From Lenzites betulinus (taxonomy: Eukaryota; Basidiomycota; Agaricomycetes; Polyporales; Polyporaceae), in assembly GCA_022264855.1 (NCBI GenBank), contig JABYQU010000027.1, positions 1-64,000 on the forward strand: DNA of 64,000 bases, given 5' to 3'. A program made the position numbers and the translations under genes. Positions 1 through 12,587 of the stretch are shown here, in pieces. Each line of letters opens with the position of its first letter. Within the stretch, counting starts at the first letter, position 1. Below the pieces are notes generated by a model. The model was not told the origin of the DNA. It saw only the letters and a program-made list of their open reading frames with translations, and did no database searches.

Positions 1-255
1 TGTAGAGATCAATAGTGACAGCATGTTGTTGATCAATAGATAGGGTTGTGTAGGATGGATCCAAACGGCTTTTCAGATTGGGGGAGATCTGAATGATATC
101 CAGAACATTTGGGCAACTAGACGATCTATGAGGGCAGAGAGATCGGTATCTGGTCCGATGTCATCGTGGTCGTCTTCAGGAATACCGCGGTGGAAGGCAA
201 CATCTGGTCCAGAGAGTTCGAGAGATGGGGCTATAGAGATGTTCAAGCAGCAAGG

Positions 256-2358
256 TCAAGTCCAAGGGAACCACCGCATCCGGATTGAGATATGTATCTC
301 GGCAGTACGGTCACGACGGTTTGAAATGCGGGTAGTATTGGCATCTCTAGCAGTCCTGCGAAGACCAGTTGCTCCTAGGTTGCCTTCAATATCAGCCAAA
401 CTGGCAGCCTTGTAGAGTGTGAACAGCTGGGTAGTTCCAGTCGCGCCGACCAATCGGCACCGCCACCAGCCTTCTTTTTCGTCACGAAGGATATCGCAAA
501 CGAAATAGAGTCCCTGCTGATCTCCAATCGGCTCTATATCTTCAGGCTCGTACTCCAATTCGAGGGTGCCAGGATCTTGAATGTCTTCACCATGTGGGAC
601 CAGGAGTGCACAAGCTTCGGCAAGGGCGCGCTCTGCTCCCCAATCTCCAGGACGAGAGATGGTCGCATTGAGCATGTAGATCAAAACAGCCCTAAGGCTA
701 AGGATGGCACTAGGGCTCGAGACCTGGGTGGATTGGAGGCCATTTCTTCTAGCACATAGTTGATCGCAGCAACACGACAGAACTTGAAATCCCTAAATCA
801 AATGATTAATATTATTATAATCAAGATATTGAATTACTTACCACCAGATTGCATTAGGGATGCAGATTGCACTAGCACGGAGAAGTTCGGCAGGAAACGT
901 GTTCAATGTTGACATGGCTTTCGCCATACCAACCCGGATTTCAAACCGTGCGGTTCCATCTTGAGACTGGCCATTGGCACCAGCACACTCTGTGAACATC
1001 TTCGCGATGATGTCGATGTCACTGAGTAGCTTGGTTATAGCACCTGGATAAAGCGATGGGGTGGAATGGAGGGAGAAAGCACCATGATGAAGTTGGTATG
1101 TCACTGTCTTATCAGTGGTGTAGAGTTGGATGTGAGCGACCTGGCTGGGACGTCCACGAGCACCTGGATGGCATCGGAACCCGGATAGATCAAAGAGGTG
1201 GGCAGCAGTATCGCGAGAGAACAAAGACCCTTCATGGAGTGAGGTGATGCTACTTGCAGGGAGAGTTGACAAGGCATGTTGAAGCAGTTGTTCATGGGCA
1301 CCAGAAAGCCATTGAACCACATGATAAGGCCGCACAACTTCCATCCCCACGTCCACATACCAACGATCAAGATGGGCATGCTCCGACGCCATATTGAGTT
1401 GATCGAGCATCCGATTCAGAGCATCTTGGCGTGCTTCGATGTTTCCAAATGGAAAGGAATACATCCCTTTGGTACCCCGTAGCTCAATTTGGAAAAAGGG
1501 GACACCAAGGCGGCGGGAGTTTCGCAGATTTGCACGGAAGGTGTCAGCGAATTCTTCAAGGTAGTCGGGGGGATGTCGATAGAGCCGAAGTGATATTGAC
1601 CATTACTGCCACGATAGAGAGCCATAGCAGCTTGATACGAAGGAGGCCAGTGTGCACGTTGGTCTGGAAGAACTGTTTCGACTGCAGGTAGAATACCCTG
1701 ATCATAGATCAAGGCCAGATCTTCCTGGGATAGGGCAATAGGACCATCTTCTCCAAGGAGGTGTGGGAAAAACGCGCGGACTTGGGAACGTATTCCAAAT
1801 GTCCCGAAGCACACATTCGCAATTTTGTGAACTGGAACTGACTTGGGTACCTTAATAGAATACTCATTAGAGGTGTCAATATCAAATTATAATATAGAGC
1901 CTTACTCCATTGACTGTGACAGTGATATTGATGTGAACTGGCTTCTTTAAGGTATTCTTAAAGTTTGGAACAGGGTAGATGGAAAGTGGAAGAGCAATGG
2001 GGAGGTGTGGAGTAAAGCCAAGGAGAGAATCGAAGTCGCCAGTGAGAGTGCACTCAGAAGATGATGCTGAGGACATTCCCTGAAGAGGGTTAACAAAGAC
2101 TCGCTTCACAAGGTCGCCCTCCCATAAACGGCCTGCAAGGATAAGGGTTACAAAGTCATCAGAGTGACCTTGTTGTAACATGGTGCGGGCCTTCTCAAGA
2201 AGACCAGGGAGCCCAAGCTGAATGGCAGGGAGGATATCATCGGGATAGTCCATGATGTGGTAGGAAGAAGAAAAGGGAGGGGAACAGTTTTGCTCACTGC
2301 CAGGTATATATACCCCATGGCTATTTGCATATGATGCACCAATATCCATCAAATTCAA
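256..2358 (-). pseudogene. Multi-exon gene of unknown function, frameshifted
   Basis: I do not recognise the family. Seen: a first exon from about 2358 ends at a donor near 1901. A 50-60 nt AT-rich intron follows, and the reading resumes with VPKSVPVHKIANVCFGTFG. The text is good protein down to FGSIDIPP. There the frame breaks at a run of six C on the coding strand (1567-1572). One extra C would continue it as DYLEEFADTFRANLRNSRRL, and the protein then reads on to about 840 (LGVPFFQIELRGTKGM and onward). A third exon follows an intron at about 790-836, but its frame meets a TGA near 680 before the last good stretch (NATISRPGDWGAERALAEAC). Most of a cytoplasmic- or nuclear-looking protein of roughly 650 residues is present, with no signal peptide or membrane segment seen. 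Base use is more AT-rich than in the genes after 24 kb. Either a recently decayed gene or an assembly error in the homopolymer; call of coding origin is firm, function unknown. Confidence 0.6.
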
Positions 2359-2949
2359 AAATCACGATCATCAAATTAGCCATCGATCAGGGGACAATAA
2401 ATTACCAAACAATTTTCGTACCTCAAATATTATAAGTATATATCAATATATTATATCTAATCTAAGGAGAAGTTGATAGCTATGAGGAGGACAAAGATTA
2501 GTAAATATGTAAGAAAATCTTGCGCAGAGGATAAAATATGCTTATTAAGTAGTAATAAGAAAAAGAATAATCAATGTAAGCTTGGAGCGGGCCAACAAAG
2601 GTCCACTATGCAATATAATATTAGAAATTGTAACCATATAGGCATCTAGGCTGCAGTTCATAGCCTAGATATGTAAGACACAAGGAAAAAGGCTTGCCAC
2701 GTAATGTGAGTAGCTATGGTCTGCTGCTATTGTGGCACTATATAAAAACTGTTCCAATGTGACTTGTGTAAATTATATTTAATGCAACCTGATCAGGATG
2801 AAGGACAAATACGAATATCCCGTACACGCAACACGGCCGGGTGTGCTCTCTCACAGTGTTCTTTCCAGAAAATACATAGATTTTGAGATCCAAAGCAGTG
2901 TGCTACGCCTATGCTTGGCACTTATATGAGCAGTCAAGTTTTGGCCACT
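2359..2949. other. AT-rich intergenic stretch
   Basis: No coding signal. The block is markedly AT-rich compared with both sides and lies upstream of the minus-strand gene at 256-2358, so it probably includes its promoter. I see no repeat or clear TATA placement that decides a start. Confidence 0.5.
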
Positions 2950-5250
2950 GCAGTTAACAGTGCTCGATGAAGACTCCGGGTGGCCCGGCAACGCGAAACG
3001 GTCAAGCGCGCTATCATACGCGTTGCAGTCACATAAGTCAGGCTGCACAAAGGTACGTGCCTTTCCGGAAACTAACCCTAAGTGACAGATCTAATGTACG
3101 CCCTCAGGCCTGTGCATGACATGCGCACGCGCCATCAACTTGTGCCGACCGCGGTCCACAGCGCTCAAGGGAGACTCCGGGTGGCCCGCCGACGCGACGC
3201 GACACAACCACCGAGCATGCCATCATACGCGTTGGCGGTTCCCAGTCTCTGAACTCCAGGACTACATAGGTATGTGCTTCCACGAAATACGCAATGCGCT
3301 TGTCGGAGCCCCGCGCGGTCAACTTATACCAACCGCGATCACCATTGCACAGGCGAGACACCGGGTGGCCCGCCGTCGCGACTCGGCCCAGCGCGTCATA
3401 AAATGTGGACGGTGTCGGCGTCCCTCTCGACGTAACCTCGGCGAGACTCCGGGTGGCCCGCCCGCGTGACACACCCTAGGCGCCGCCTCGTAGGCTTCGG
3501 CAGACTACAGCACAGAGGCTGCACACAGGTATGTTTTTCCAGGAAAGACGCGAATGCTCCACACACTGAACGCCCCACGGACGTCTGCGACTGGCGTCTG
3601 GACGCGCGGTCAACCAATGCCCACCGCGACCACCATCGCATAGGCGAGACTCCGGGTGGCCCGGCGACGCGACGCGACACGACCACTGAGCGCGCCATCA
3701 TACGCGTTGGCAGTTTGCATTCACTGAAATAAGGCCGTACATAGGTACGTGATTCCAGGAAATATGCGAATGCGCTTGCCGTCTGCCCGCGCAGTCAACT
3801 TATACCAACCGCGATCACCATCGCACAGGCGAGACACCGGGTGGCCCGCCGTCGCGACTCGGCCCAGCGCGTCATACAATGTGGACGATGTCGGCGTCCC
3901 TCTCGATGGAACCTTGACGAGACTCCGGGTGGCCCGCCCGCGCGACACACACTAGGCGCCGCCTCGTAGGCTTCGGCAGACTACAGCACAGAGGCTGCAC
4001 ACAGGTATGTTTTTCCAGGAAAGACGCGAATGCTCCACACACTGAACGCCCCACGGACGTCTGCGACTGGCGTCTGGACGCGCGGTCAACCAATGCCCAC
4101 CGCGACCACCATCGCATAGGCGAGACTCCGGGTGGCCCGGCGACGCGACGCGACACGACCACTGAGCGCGCCATCATACGCGTTGGCAGTTTGCATTCAC
4201 TGAAATAAGGCCGTACATAGGTACGTGATTCCAGGAAATATGCGAATGCGCTTGCCGTCTGCCCGCGCAGTCAACTTATACCAACCGCGATCACCATCGC
4301 ACAGGCGAGACACCGGGTGGCCCGCCGTCGCGACTCGGCCCAGCGCGTCATAAAATGTGGACGGTGTCGGCGTCCCTCTCGACGTAACCTCGGCGAGACT
4401 CCGGGTGGCCCGCCCGCGCGACACACCCTAGGCGCCGCCTCGTAGGCTTCGGCAGACTACAGCACAGAGGCTGCACACAGGTATGTTTTTCCAGGAAAGA
4501 CGCGAATGCTCCACACACTGAACGCCCCACGGACGTCTGCGACTGGCGTCTGGACGCGCGGTCAACCAATGCCCACCGCGACCACCATCGCATAGGCGAG
4601 ACTCCGGGTGGCCCGGCGACGCGACGCGACACGACCACTGAGCGCGCCATCATACGCGTTGGCAGTTTGCATTCACTGAAATAAGGCCGTACATAGGTAC
4701 GTGATTCCAGGAAATATGCGAATGCGCTTGCCGTCTGCCCGCGCAGTCAACTTATACCAACCGCGATCACCATCGCACAGGCGAGACACCGGGTGGCCCG
4801 CCGTCGCGACTCGGCCCAGCGCGTCATACAATGTGGACGATGTCGGCGTCCCTCTCGATGGAACCTTGACGAGACTCCGGGTGGCCCGCCCGCGCGACAC
4901 ACACTAGGCGCCGCCTCGTAGGCTTCGGCAGACTACAGCACAGAGGCTGCACACAGGTATGTTTTTCCAGGAAAGACGCGAATGCTCCACACACTGAAGG
5001 ACCCCACGGACGTCTGCGACTGGCGTCTGGACGCACGGTCAGCTAGTGCCCACCGCGATCAACATGGCGCCAGCGAGACTCCGGGTGGCCCGCCGTCGCC
5101 ACTCGGTCCAGCACGTCTTACGACGTTGACCCTGTCGGCGTCCTCCTCGGTGGGCCAACGAAGAGACTCGGGGTGGCTCATTCAAGCGACGCGGCCCAGC
5201 GCGCCCTCATACTCCGGCGAGCATCCGCGACCGCTTAAAGGTAGTGGGTG
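2950..5250. repeat. Satellite array, 476-bp units in ABAB order
   Basis: A marker (AGGAAAGACGCGAATGCTCC) recurs at 3541, 4017, 4493 and 4969, exactly 476 bp apart. Each unit is itself a dimer of related 216- and 260-bp halves (a diverged marker lies at 3757, 4233 and 4709). Each unit carries three copies of GCGAGACTCCGGGTGGCCCG or a close variant. Units alternate between two variants: the segments at about 3397 and 4349 read CATAAAATGTGGACGGTG, those at about 3873 and 4825 read CATACAATGTGGACGATG. The true period is therefore 952 bp. Diverged partial copies extend to about 2950 on the left and 5250 on the right. The short open frames inside repeat with the array and are not genes. Confidence 0.92.
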
Positions 5251-6102
5251 AGGTACTCGAAGAGTCGATGGCGTTAATAGCTCGGACTAACGAGGAGCTT
5301 AATCAGATACAGACAGTTCTGGATGACTCGACAGCGGACTTCAAGTTCGTCGACACGAACAGATAGCGGGTGTCCGTTGAGGGTGGAGTGGCAGAACGCC
5401 GGCTGCACACAGGTACGTGGTTCCAGGAAACACGCGAATGCTCTAGACTGAAACTAACCTCCGAGATACCGACCGCGGTCAGGTTCTGCATCCCTCTATC
5501 CACACGGCGCAGGCGAGACTCCGGGACACACGCCTACCGGGTAGGCGAGACGCGATAGGACTTCCATGTGTCCCGTGTTAGTTCGCTTGTGGACGTACTG
5601 CGAGTCGGCGGTTACTGACAATCAAGTCCCTAGGTGTATCTCGGTTCCACCGTCATGCCAACGAGCTGAACATCGCGCGATACAGCATACAGGAGGGCTG
5701 CGTACATTAGCCCGCCATGCTATCGCTCGGGTCGACACCTTCAATGAAATGAACATCGGACTCCCAAAGTTCGGCGCAACTGCTATCCAAATATAAGAGC
5801 CGTGTATGCCGGTGACAAGCCGAGCCAACTGCGCGCATTTTAATTCAGACTGGGAGAGTTACTCTCTCATCTGGCCAAGGAAGTACATGTTTATTAGTTA
5901 CGGTTAATGGCGAAACATCAATATATGTTGGGGACCTGGGCCATCCAGCCGCGCGCTGTGTCGGACTGCGGGACAGTGCCATGTGAGAGAACCATAATAT
6001 GAGTGCGATACGTGTATTTGAGTAGTCTACTGTACATTCGGTAAGCAGAAGAACTCTATGTCCTGCACAAACGGAAGGCGGAGACGATTAGCGGGGATAG
6101 TG
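5251..6102. other. Intergenic, degenerate repeat remnants
   Basis: No gene recognised. The left part still holds scattered array-like words (for example GCACACAGGTACGTGGTTCCAGGAAA near 5405, and GCGAGACTCCGGGACACACG near 5513), which are decayed members of the satellite to the left. The right part is unique sequence downstream of the helicase gene, whose stop lies at 6103. Confidence 0.5.
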
Positions 6103-9100
6103 TCATTTGCGAGTACTAAGGTGGCGAGATGCTCCTCCCCTCTTGCCACCTCGCGACGAGCCACCCGCGGGAGGAAGTCCTGCGAGGTTGGCAGGGCGCG
6201 TGTTCTGTCCTAAACCCAGCATAGCGACCTGATTGCGGGTGGCAGGCCGCATGTACTGTGCGAGAAGCTGCGCCGAGTCGCTATTACCCGCGCTTTTGTG
6301 ACGCTTTGGTTGGCGGCCATCGGGGTCCTCCGTATCGCTGAGGTGAGTGCTGCCGCGAGTGCGCGGAACTGCGCGTTCCTTTCCTTTGTCGGACGCCATC
6401 GTGCGAGCGGTCCCGCTTTGAGAAGAGGATGGCCCCGATGCGATGTCCCGCCCGACGTCGTGCGCAACCGGATCCACCTGCATTGCTACCTGGGTCTCGG
6501 TGTCGACGTCCGCGTTGTACTGCGGGAACGCGTCTTCGAACTCGTTGGTGCCGTAGTCCTCGTCAGCTTCTCCGTCCCGGTCTGCGTCCTCTGCAAATTT
6601 ATATGTGGGCCCTTCGCGGTGCCCAACAACGTCGCGCGAGCTCGCTGTGTCGTCCGCAGTGTCGGGGTGGGCTGTGGGGTCATCCCCACTGGTGGCGTTG
6701 GAGGTAATCGGAGCATTCGGCTGTAGCGATAGTGAGTTAGACATATGAGAGTAGAAACATGTAGACAAGCCTACCGTCGGACTGTCTGTCGCTATGGTTC
6801 TGGGAGCAGCCGAGAGGGGCGTCCGATGCTCGTTACAAGATGCCCCTGGGGCCGAAGAGGTCTTTCCCATCTGCGTCGCGAGTACCTTCGTGTCTTGCAG
6901 GGAAGACTCTGCTGTGTTGCGTGAGCCCGCGGGGACGTCGTCGTCCTTGACTGCGCAAGTGGCAGAGGTGGCCTCAGAGGTGGGCTGGCTAGAACCGACT
7001 GGCGGAGTGCAAGAGACAGCGCGGATCCTGCTGGCCGCGTGGAATCCAGGCGCGGAGGGCGATTCTCCGTTCCCGGACTTCGAAACAGACCCGCCAGGGC
7101 TGCCAGAGGTCGTGTTGGCGGGTATGGTGTTGAGGACCGCGCTTTTCACGGCACTTCCGTTCATCGCTGACGCGTGGCCGTCGTTTCGAGAGGCGGTGAG
7201 GTCGCGCTGTCCACGCGACGCATCAGCGCCCGCACTTGCACTTAAGGACACATTCTGCGATGCGGCGTTGGCGGACATGGTCGTGGTAGGAGATGAAGAG
7301 GGGGTCGGGAAGATAATCGACCCCTCGCGTGAGTTACTGTGCGACGCATTGGACGCGTGTGCCACCCCGAGTGTAGCCGAGATCCGGGAGGCTAGAGGGG
7401 ACGGCGGCGAGGAAGGGCGAGCCGGGGTGGTCGACGAGGGAGGCGGTGTCGGAGGCGTCGCTGACGGATGCGCGGTCAGGGGCGTCGACGAAGGAGGCGG
7501 ACTCGGATGTGCGGCCGTAGACGGGGAATGCGAAAACGGGGCCGTCGACGAGGGAGGCGGAGGTGGATGCGCGGTCGTCGGAGGCGGGGGCGTCGACGGA
7601 GGTGGAGACCGGGGCGTCGACGGAGGTGGAGGCGGATGTGCGGTTGTCGACGAGGGAGGCGGAGGCGGATGCGCGGTCGTCGACGAGGAAGGCGGAGGCG
7701 GGGGCGTCGACGGAGGCGGACTCGGTTGCGCGGCCGTCGAAGAGGGGGGCGGAGGCGGATGCGCGGCCGTCGACGAGGGAGGCGGAGGCGGAGGCGCGGT
7801 CGTCGACGACGGAGGTGGAGGCCGGGGGGTCGACGAGGGAGGCGGAGGCGGAGGCGCGGTCGTCGACGACGGAGGTGGAGGCCGGGGGTCGAAGAGGGGG
7901 GCGGAGGCGGATGCGCGGCCGTCGACGAGGGGGCAGAGCCGGGGACGTCGACGAGGGAGGCGGACTCGGAGGCGGAAGGGGCGCATGCGGGGGAGACGAT
8001 GGCGACTGCGGCTGCCTGGACCCGCTAGTAGCATTGAAGACCGGATTGTCGTCGTCAGAGCTCTCTACCGTTGGCGCGCTCTTTACAGCTACCTTTTTGG
8101 ACGTCTTCCTCGCACGTGTGGTAAGGGCCTTCGCTTTTGCTGCCGCCTGAAATGCGTCTTTGGAGGCCAAATCTATCAACGGTGTATCAGATGTTTTCTT
8201 ACTCGCGCGGCGAGCGGTGGTGGTCTTCTTCGCGCGACCGCGAGCACTCGATGTCTTCTTGCTGCGACCTGACGTCGTCTCCTCGGTAGTCGTGCCCCGT
8301 TCGCGAGGCGCCTTCGTCACGGTGACTCTCGAGGGCCCCGCTTGGTTGTGATCAGCTTCATCGGTGGAATCCTCAGAATCAGAGTCTTCGTCCCCGCTCG
8401 ACGGTTCAAATGCACGACCTGTGCGAAGCATAAGTATACTGCAGTCAAGTTCGATCGACTACACGTACGCAGAGTGGGCTCGAGCCCGGAGAATTCCTCG
8501 TGCAGCGTACCCTTCTCGAAACTGATGTTGTTGAGGAAAACATCCGACGTACGACGAGCGATAACGCGGTAAATCGTGACGGGCTTCTTCTGGGGGAACC
8601 TGGACACCCGGCCGATCAGCTGCTGGTCCTCTTGTGCGGACCAGAGGTTGTCCTATGACAAAATAAGCATTAGACGACTGTATTTCGACGACAGCGACCC
8701 GAACGTACGACGATTATGATGATGTTCGCGAAAGCCATATTAAGGCCGCACATACCGACACCGGAGAGCAACAGAACGTGGCAGTCCGGGTTTGTCCGGA
8801 ACTCGGCGAGGGCGGCGGAACGATGAGTGGCGTTCATGTTCCCATTGAGCTCTTGGAACTTGATGGAGCGCTCTTCGAGGGCCTGCAATAAGTCCGTAAG
8901 GGATCTTCAGGAAAGACTGTGGCCATAGACATACCGAGATAATCAGCCAATTAAGGCTGGGAAACGCCAGGTAAACAATAATCTTGTCTTCCGGATACTC
9001 TTCACCAGCAGCGTCCCATGACCATGCCTCGGGTGATGCAGGCACCAACTCGTCGTTTTTGAGGGTAACAGGGGGGCGACAAACATGTTCGAGGTGCCAG

Positions 9101-12100
9101 TCGAGAAGCCGAAGGACCGCGTTGATTTTCGTCGACGGATGCTCCGAATAAGGTTTCGACATGTCAGCGCTATCGAAAAGGTGTCCGGCAAGACCGGAGA
9201 AACCAGGGTGCAGGAGTGCTTGTCGGATTTTGAGGTAAAAGCTCTGTGAAATGGTCAGTGAGTGTTTCTATGCACGCGGAACCCAAAGTATCTGTCATGG
9301 ACGCTCGCATGTGTGGGGGATTACCGCATGAGTAATCGGCACGTCCCGACGTGTACTCTCGGGATCGAGGGCCACCGGGAGACACGCTCGCACGTGCATA
9401 GGAAGAAGGATTCGCCATGCGCGCCAACCACCGCGCCGTGGCCACACTGCGTGTCTGGGAGTTGCAAACTGTGATCGCGGAACGTTCGCCGTTGAGAACT
9501 TACAGCGTGGGTCGCAGGAAGTTTGTCTGAACACATACGTATCGAAAGCCGCTCCGCAGGACACGTACTTAAAGAAAGGTAGCGGGAGCCCCGGTCGGTC
9601 GATGGCACTTGTCTCGGCGTATATGCGCAGACGCTGTGCAGCTGGCGACGTGTCGTAGATACGAGCACATCACACAGTGAGCATGGACGTGTCTCCCGGA
9701 GACCCGCCATCCGCACTCCCACTCCCACAACCGGTGTAGCGCAATGCCAGGCGCACCAATGTCGTGTTTCGCGGAGGCACGCTCTCAGCCGCGGTAAGTG
9801 AGCACCTCGTAGAAACGCGCAGTCACCTGCGCGCCGCACACAGAGGAGCCTCCCGGACACATGCTCTTCCGACAGGAAAGGGCGAGTGCGTCGCGGACGA
9901 GCGTGGACATCCGCGATATGGGCGTGCCACGCAGGCGAGCCTCCCGGAGACATGCTCTTCCCACAGGAAAGGGCGGGTGCGTCGCGGACGAGCGTGGACA
10001 TCCACGATAAGGGCGTGCCACGCAGGCGAGCCTCCCGGAGACAGGCTCCCTGGCGTGTTCCACGCGTGAACAGCAAGCATGTCTTCGGGACACAGACTTT
10101 GCATGTATCGCTAGCACGAGCTGAGACAAGATGACTTACCCGAACTCCTTTGGAAGCCACGGACACGCCTTCCTCTGCCAGAGTAGCTGCCAGGCGCCGT
10201 TGCACATCCATCTCCTCGTCGGTAAGATTGACAAGTATTGATGATTCAAGCCACGGTGGAAGACCGGAAATCGGGTTGCCGGTGTTGTCCAGCGAGCACA
10301 CTGTGCGACGCATCATGTATCCCTCGAAGCGTTCGCGCAGACGAGCGATCCACTCGCGGTTGGCCGTCTTGACATCGTCAACATTGGGGGCTTTGCTGTA
10401 CTTTCCTAGCGCGACCGAGCGAGCGAGCCGGACTTCGCCCTTCCCGTCGCGGCGTTTCTTCCGTTCTTCGCGGCGCGCGCGCTCAACCCTACGTCGGAAC
10501 TCTTGCATCTCTGAGTCAATGATGCCAGGGATCTCGAGAAGTCGAGCAATGTTGACGATATCCTAGGAGCTTTCAGCAGCAGTACCTGACGAGTTGCGGG
10601 AGAAAGGGACTGACCATTGGAGTTGTCATGACGGGCGTGGCAGTCATGGCGATGGTCATCCGACCAAGCGAGGCCAACTCCACGCACCCAATGCGGAATT
10701 TGTTCTGCGTACGCGCGTAGTGCGCTTCGTCGATGACGATCAGAGCGAAGCGCCGATTTGGCGAAAATAGAGTGTTGTCGACAAGTCCTGGAGGGCATGA
10801 TCGGCTCGGACTGGGTCGGATGCCTTTTATCGGTTTCTGGAAATAAACCTCCATATCGGAGTTGACTGCCTATAGGTAGCGGGTGAGTCTCCGGTGTGCG
10901 AAAAAAATGCGTAAGACCTACGGTGCTGGTTGCGAGGATAATTGCTGGCTTGGGGACGGAGGCGTAGAGCTCCCAGAACGCCCGTCGACCTTCAACGGAG
11001 CAGCTGCTCGTATACGGCAGAACACTGAATGAGCCGTGTTGAAGGTAGCGATGAAGCTCCATTAGCCACTGGTGGCTAAGCCCGGGTGGAACGACGATCA
11101 CGTGGGTGTCGGCCTTCAGCTGAAGCTTCTCCTTGGAACCGCGTGCTAGGCAAAAACTCAGGGTCAGCGCTCGTAATTGTCCAGTAAACGTAGCACTCAC
11201 CAAAGCGCTCGGTATACTTTCCGTGAGTCTTGTAATGCAGGCGTTGGTATTCGTACATGGCTATAGCTCCGACGGCTTGGAGGGTTTTTCCGACGCCAAC
11301 GTCGTCCATGATGAGAATGTTCTTCTTGTCGAACAGGTTGTCCATGATCTTGACTATTCCCACCCACTGGTGCCACCTGGGGCCGAGCGGTACGGCGGTT
11401 TCGACGCGCAGAGCAGCGAGTCCCTCCTCCGACCATGCATCGAGCTCACCAATCGCGTCCTGCTTCTCGTTGAAGAAAGGGAGGTTGGAGTTCGTCAGGC
11501 CGAGCGCGCGAGTGAGCTTCGATATGGGGAGTGCTTGGTACTCCTCAACGCCCTCCTTCCAGCCCTTCATGTCCCCCTCCTTCGTCGAGCGAACGATCGG
11601 GTCTTCCTCGTCGTGGTTGTGGCAGGCGATCAACTCCATGACCGAGCCCAGCACCTGCGCGCATTCTTCCTGCGTCGCAAGAGTCGCCAGAGCGGCAGCA
11701 AGCGCAGCAGGCAGTTCTGTGAACAGGTTACGATGTGTTTAGATTGTGATGCAAACTCGCGAACTCACTCTTCGACGCGGTGGTGGGCATGCCTTGCAGT
11801 TGGTCACGTATGCCCTCCAATATTTCCTTGGCGTGGCTGTGTTTGTCCCCGAGGTGATCGACCTTCCACCGGCTCAAGCGATTGAGCCAAGTTTCGAGGG
11901 CGCGAATGTACCGCATTCCGGCCGATGCCGTAGGACGGGGCAGCGATTCGAAAGCTTTAGATATATCAGTATGCGCGCATTTCCGCCATGACGCATGCAC
12001 TTACAGCTGCGCTCCCGTTCTACCGTTTGTTCCGCTTTCCTAAGGGCCGCGCGCTCGCGGGTGAGTTTGTTGCGCATCCTCTTCCAGTACCCGGCACACA

Positions 12101-12587
12101 GGGTGCGGACAAAACGCGTAGCTGGCTCCTTTACCATGAGACTGTTCTGATAGGCGTCGTCTCCGAAGAACCTCACCGCGAGTTCGCGGTAGAGCGCGAC
12201 GGCGGGCGAGAGGTCTAGAGGGTAGAGCTGCGGGGGCTTGAGTGATGCCTGATAGCCAAGGAATCCAGCACGTACCTTTTCCATCCCAGGTTCAGCCATA
12301 GTAAAAACGTCGATATCGTGGTCCTTGAGCAATGTGTCGACAGTTTCGTTGATTCCCCACTCGGACCACTTGTCAGCGAGGTATCGTATGAACGCGTCGC
12401 GACCGGCGAGGTTGTTATGAGCACCACGACGCTGACAGTAGGCGGTGCGGTCCTTGGCCGAGGAGAGCGCGTAGTAACCCTGTGCGAAGGCCTTTATTTT
12501 GTCGATTACATCCTGGCTCATGCCGCTGTTCAACGGGGTGGCCGAGAGGGCCCAAGGGGTACGGTATCGGCTATGCATTCGCGCCAT
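6103..12587 (-). CDS. SNF2-family helicase/ATPase with long disordered tail
   Basis: Predicted DNA-dependent ATPase of the SNF2 superfamily, acting in the nucleus on chromatin or DNA. Exons run from right to left. 12587-12005 and 11954-11768 are an all-helical N-terminal part; the intron between them is 11955-12004. About 11716-11205 holds the Walker A motif (MDDVGVGKTLQ, near 11300). About 11148-10922 reads HVIVVPPGLSHQW. About 10870-10620 holds the DEAH box (VIDEAHYART) and motif III (TATPV). 10562-10140 follows, and after an 896-bp intron 9243-8941. The next two exons carry the helicase C-terminal domain (LLLSGVGMCGLNMAF; QLIGRVSRFPQKKPV). From about 8424 a Ser/Pro/basic disordered tail follows. 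It crosses a coding minisatellite where the open frame must change, and ends in a tail with a DGRQPKRHK nuclear signal. The start is uncertain: good coding sequence in another frame lies upstream to about 12730 and may be an extra exon. Helicase identity is firm; the remodeller subclass is unknown. Confidence 0.85.
7420..7930 (-). repeat. Coding minisatellite in helicase tail (24-33 bp units)
   Basis: Units of 24, 27 or 33 bp, nearly all multiples of three, each begin with the palindrome GTCGAC followed by GA/GG-rich sequence such as GAGGGAGGCGGAGGCGGATG. The repeat lies in the C-terminal exon of the helicase gene. Read in one minus frame it gives VDDRASASASL repeats, in the other PPPPPSST repeats. 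All three plus frames are also open. One unit near 7886 has one G fewer than its neighbour near 7826 (5 against 6 G), which moves the reading frame. Confidence 0.85.
9244..10139 (-). repeat. 896-bp helicase intron filled by palindromic minisatellite
   Basis: The donor is GTAAGT at 10139-10134 on the minus strand and the acceptor is TTCACAG ending at 9244. Joining SKGVR to SFYLKIRQALLHPG keeps the helicase frame. The other introns of this gene are about 50-60 nt. Inside, units of about 90 bp begin at 9846, 9938 and 10028, each with GAGCCTCCCGGAGACA and GTGCGTCGCGGACGAGCGTG. Further single copies of the CCCGGAGAC core lie near 9366 and 9685. Confidence 0.82.

Noticed and set aside
6794..8272. 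Plus-strand frame of 492 codons, Gly-rich
   Set aside because: Antisense to the helicase tail; the openness comes from the GA/GG-rich minisatellite.
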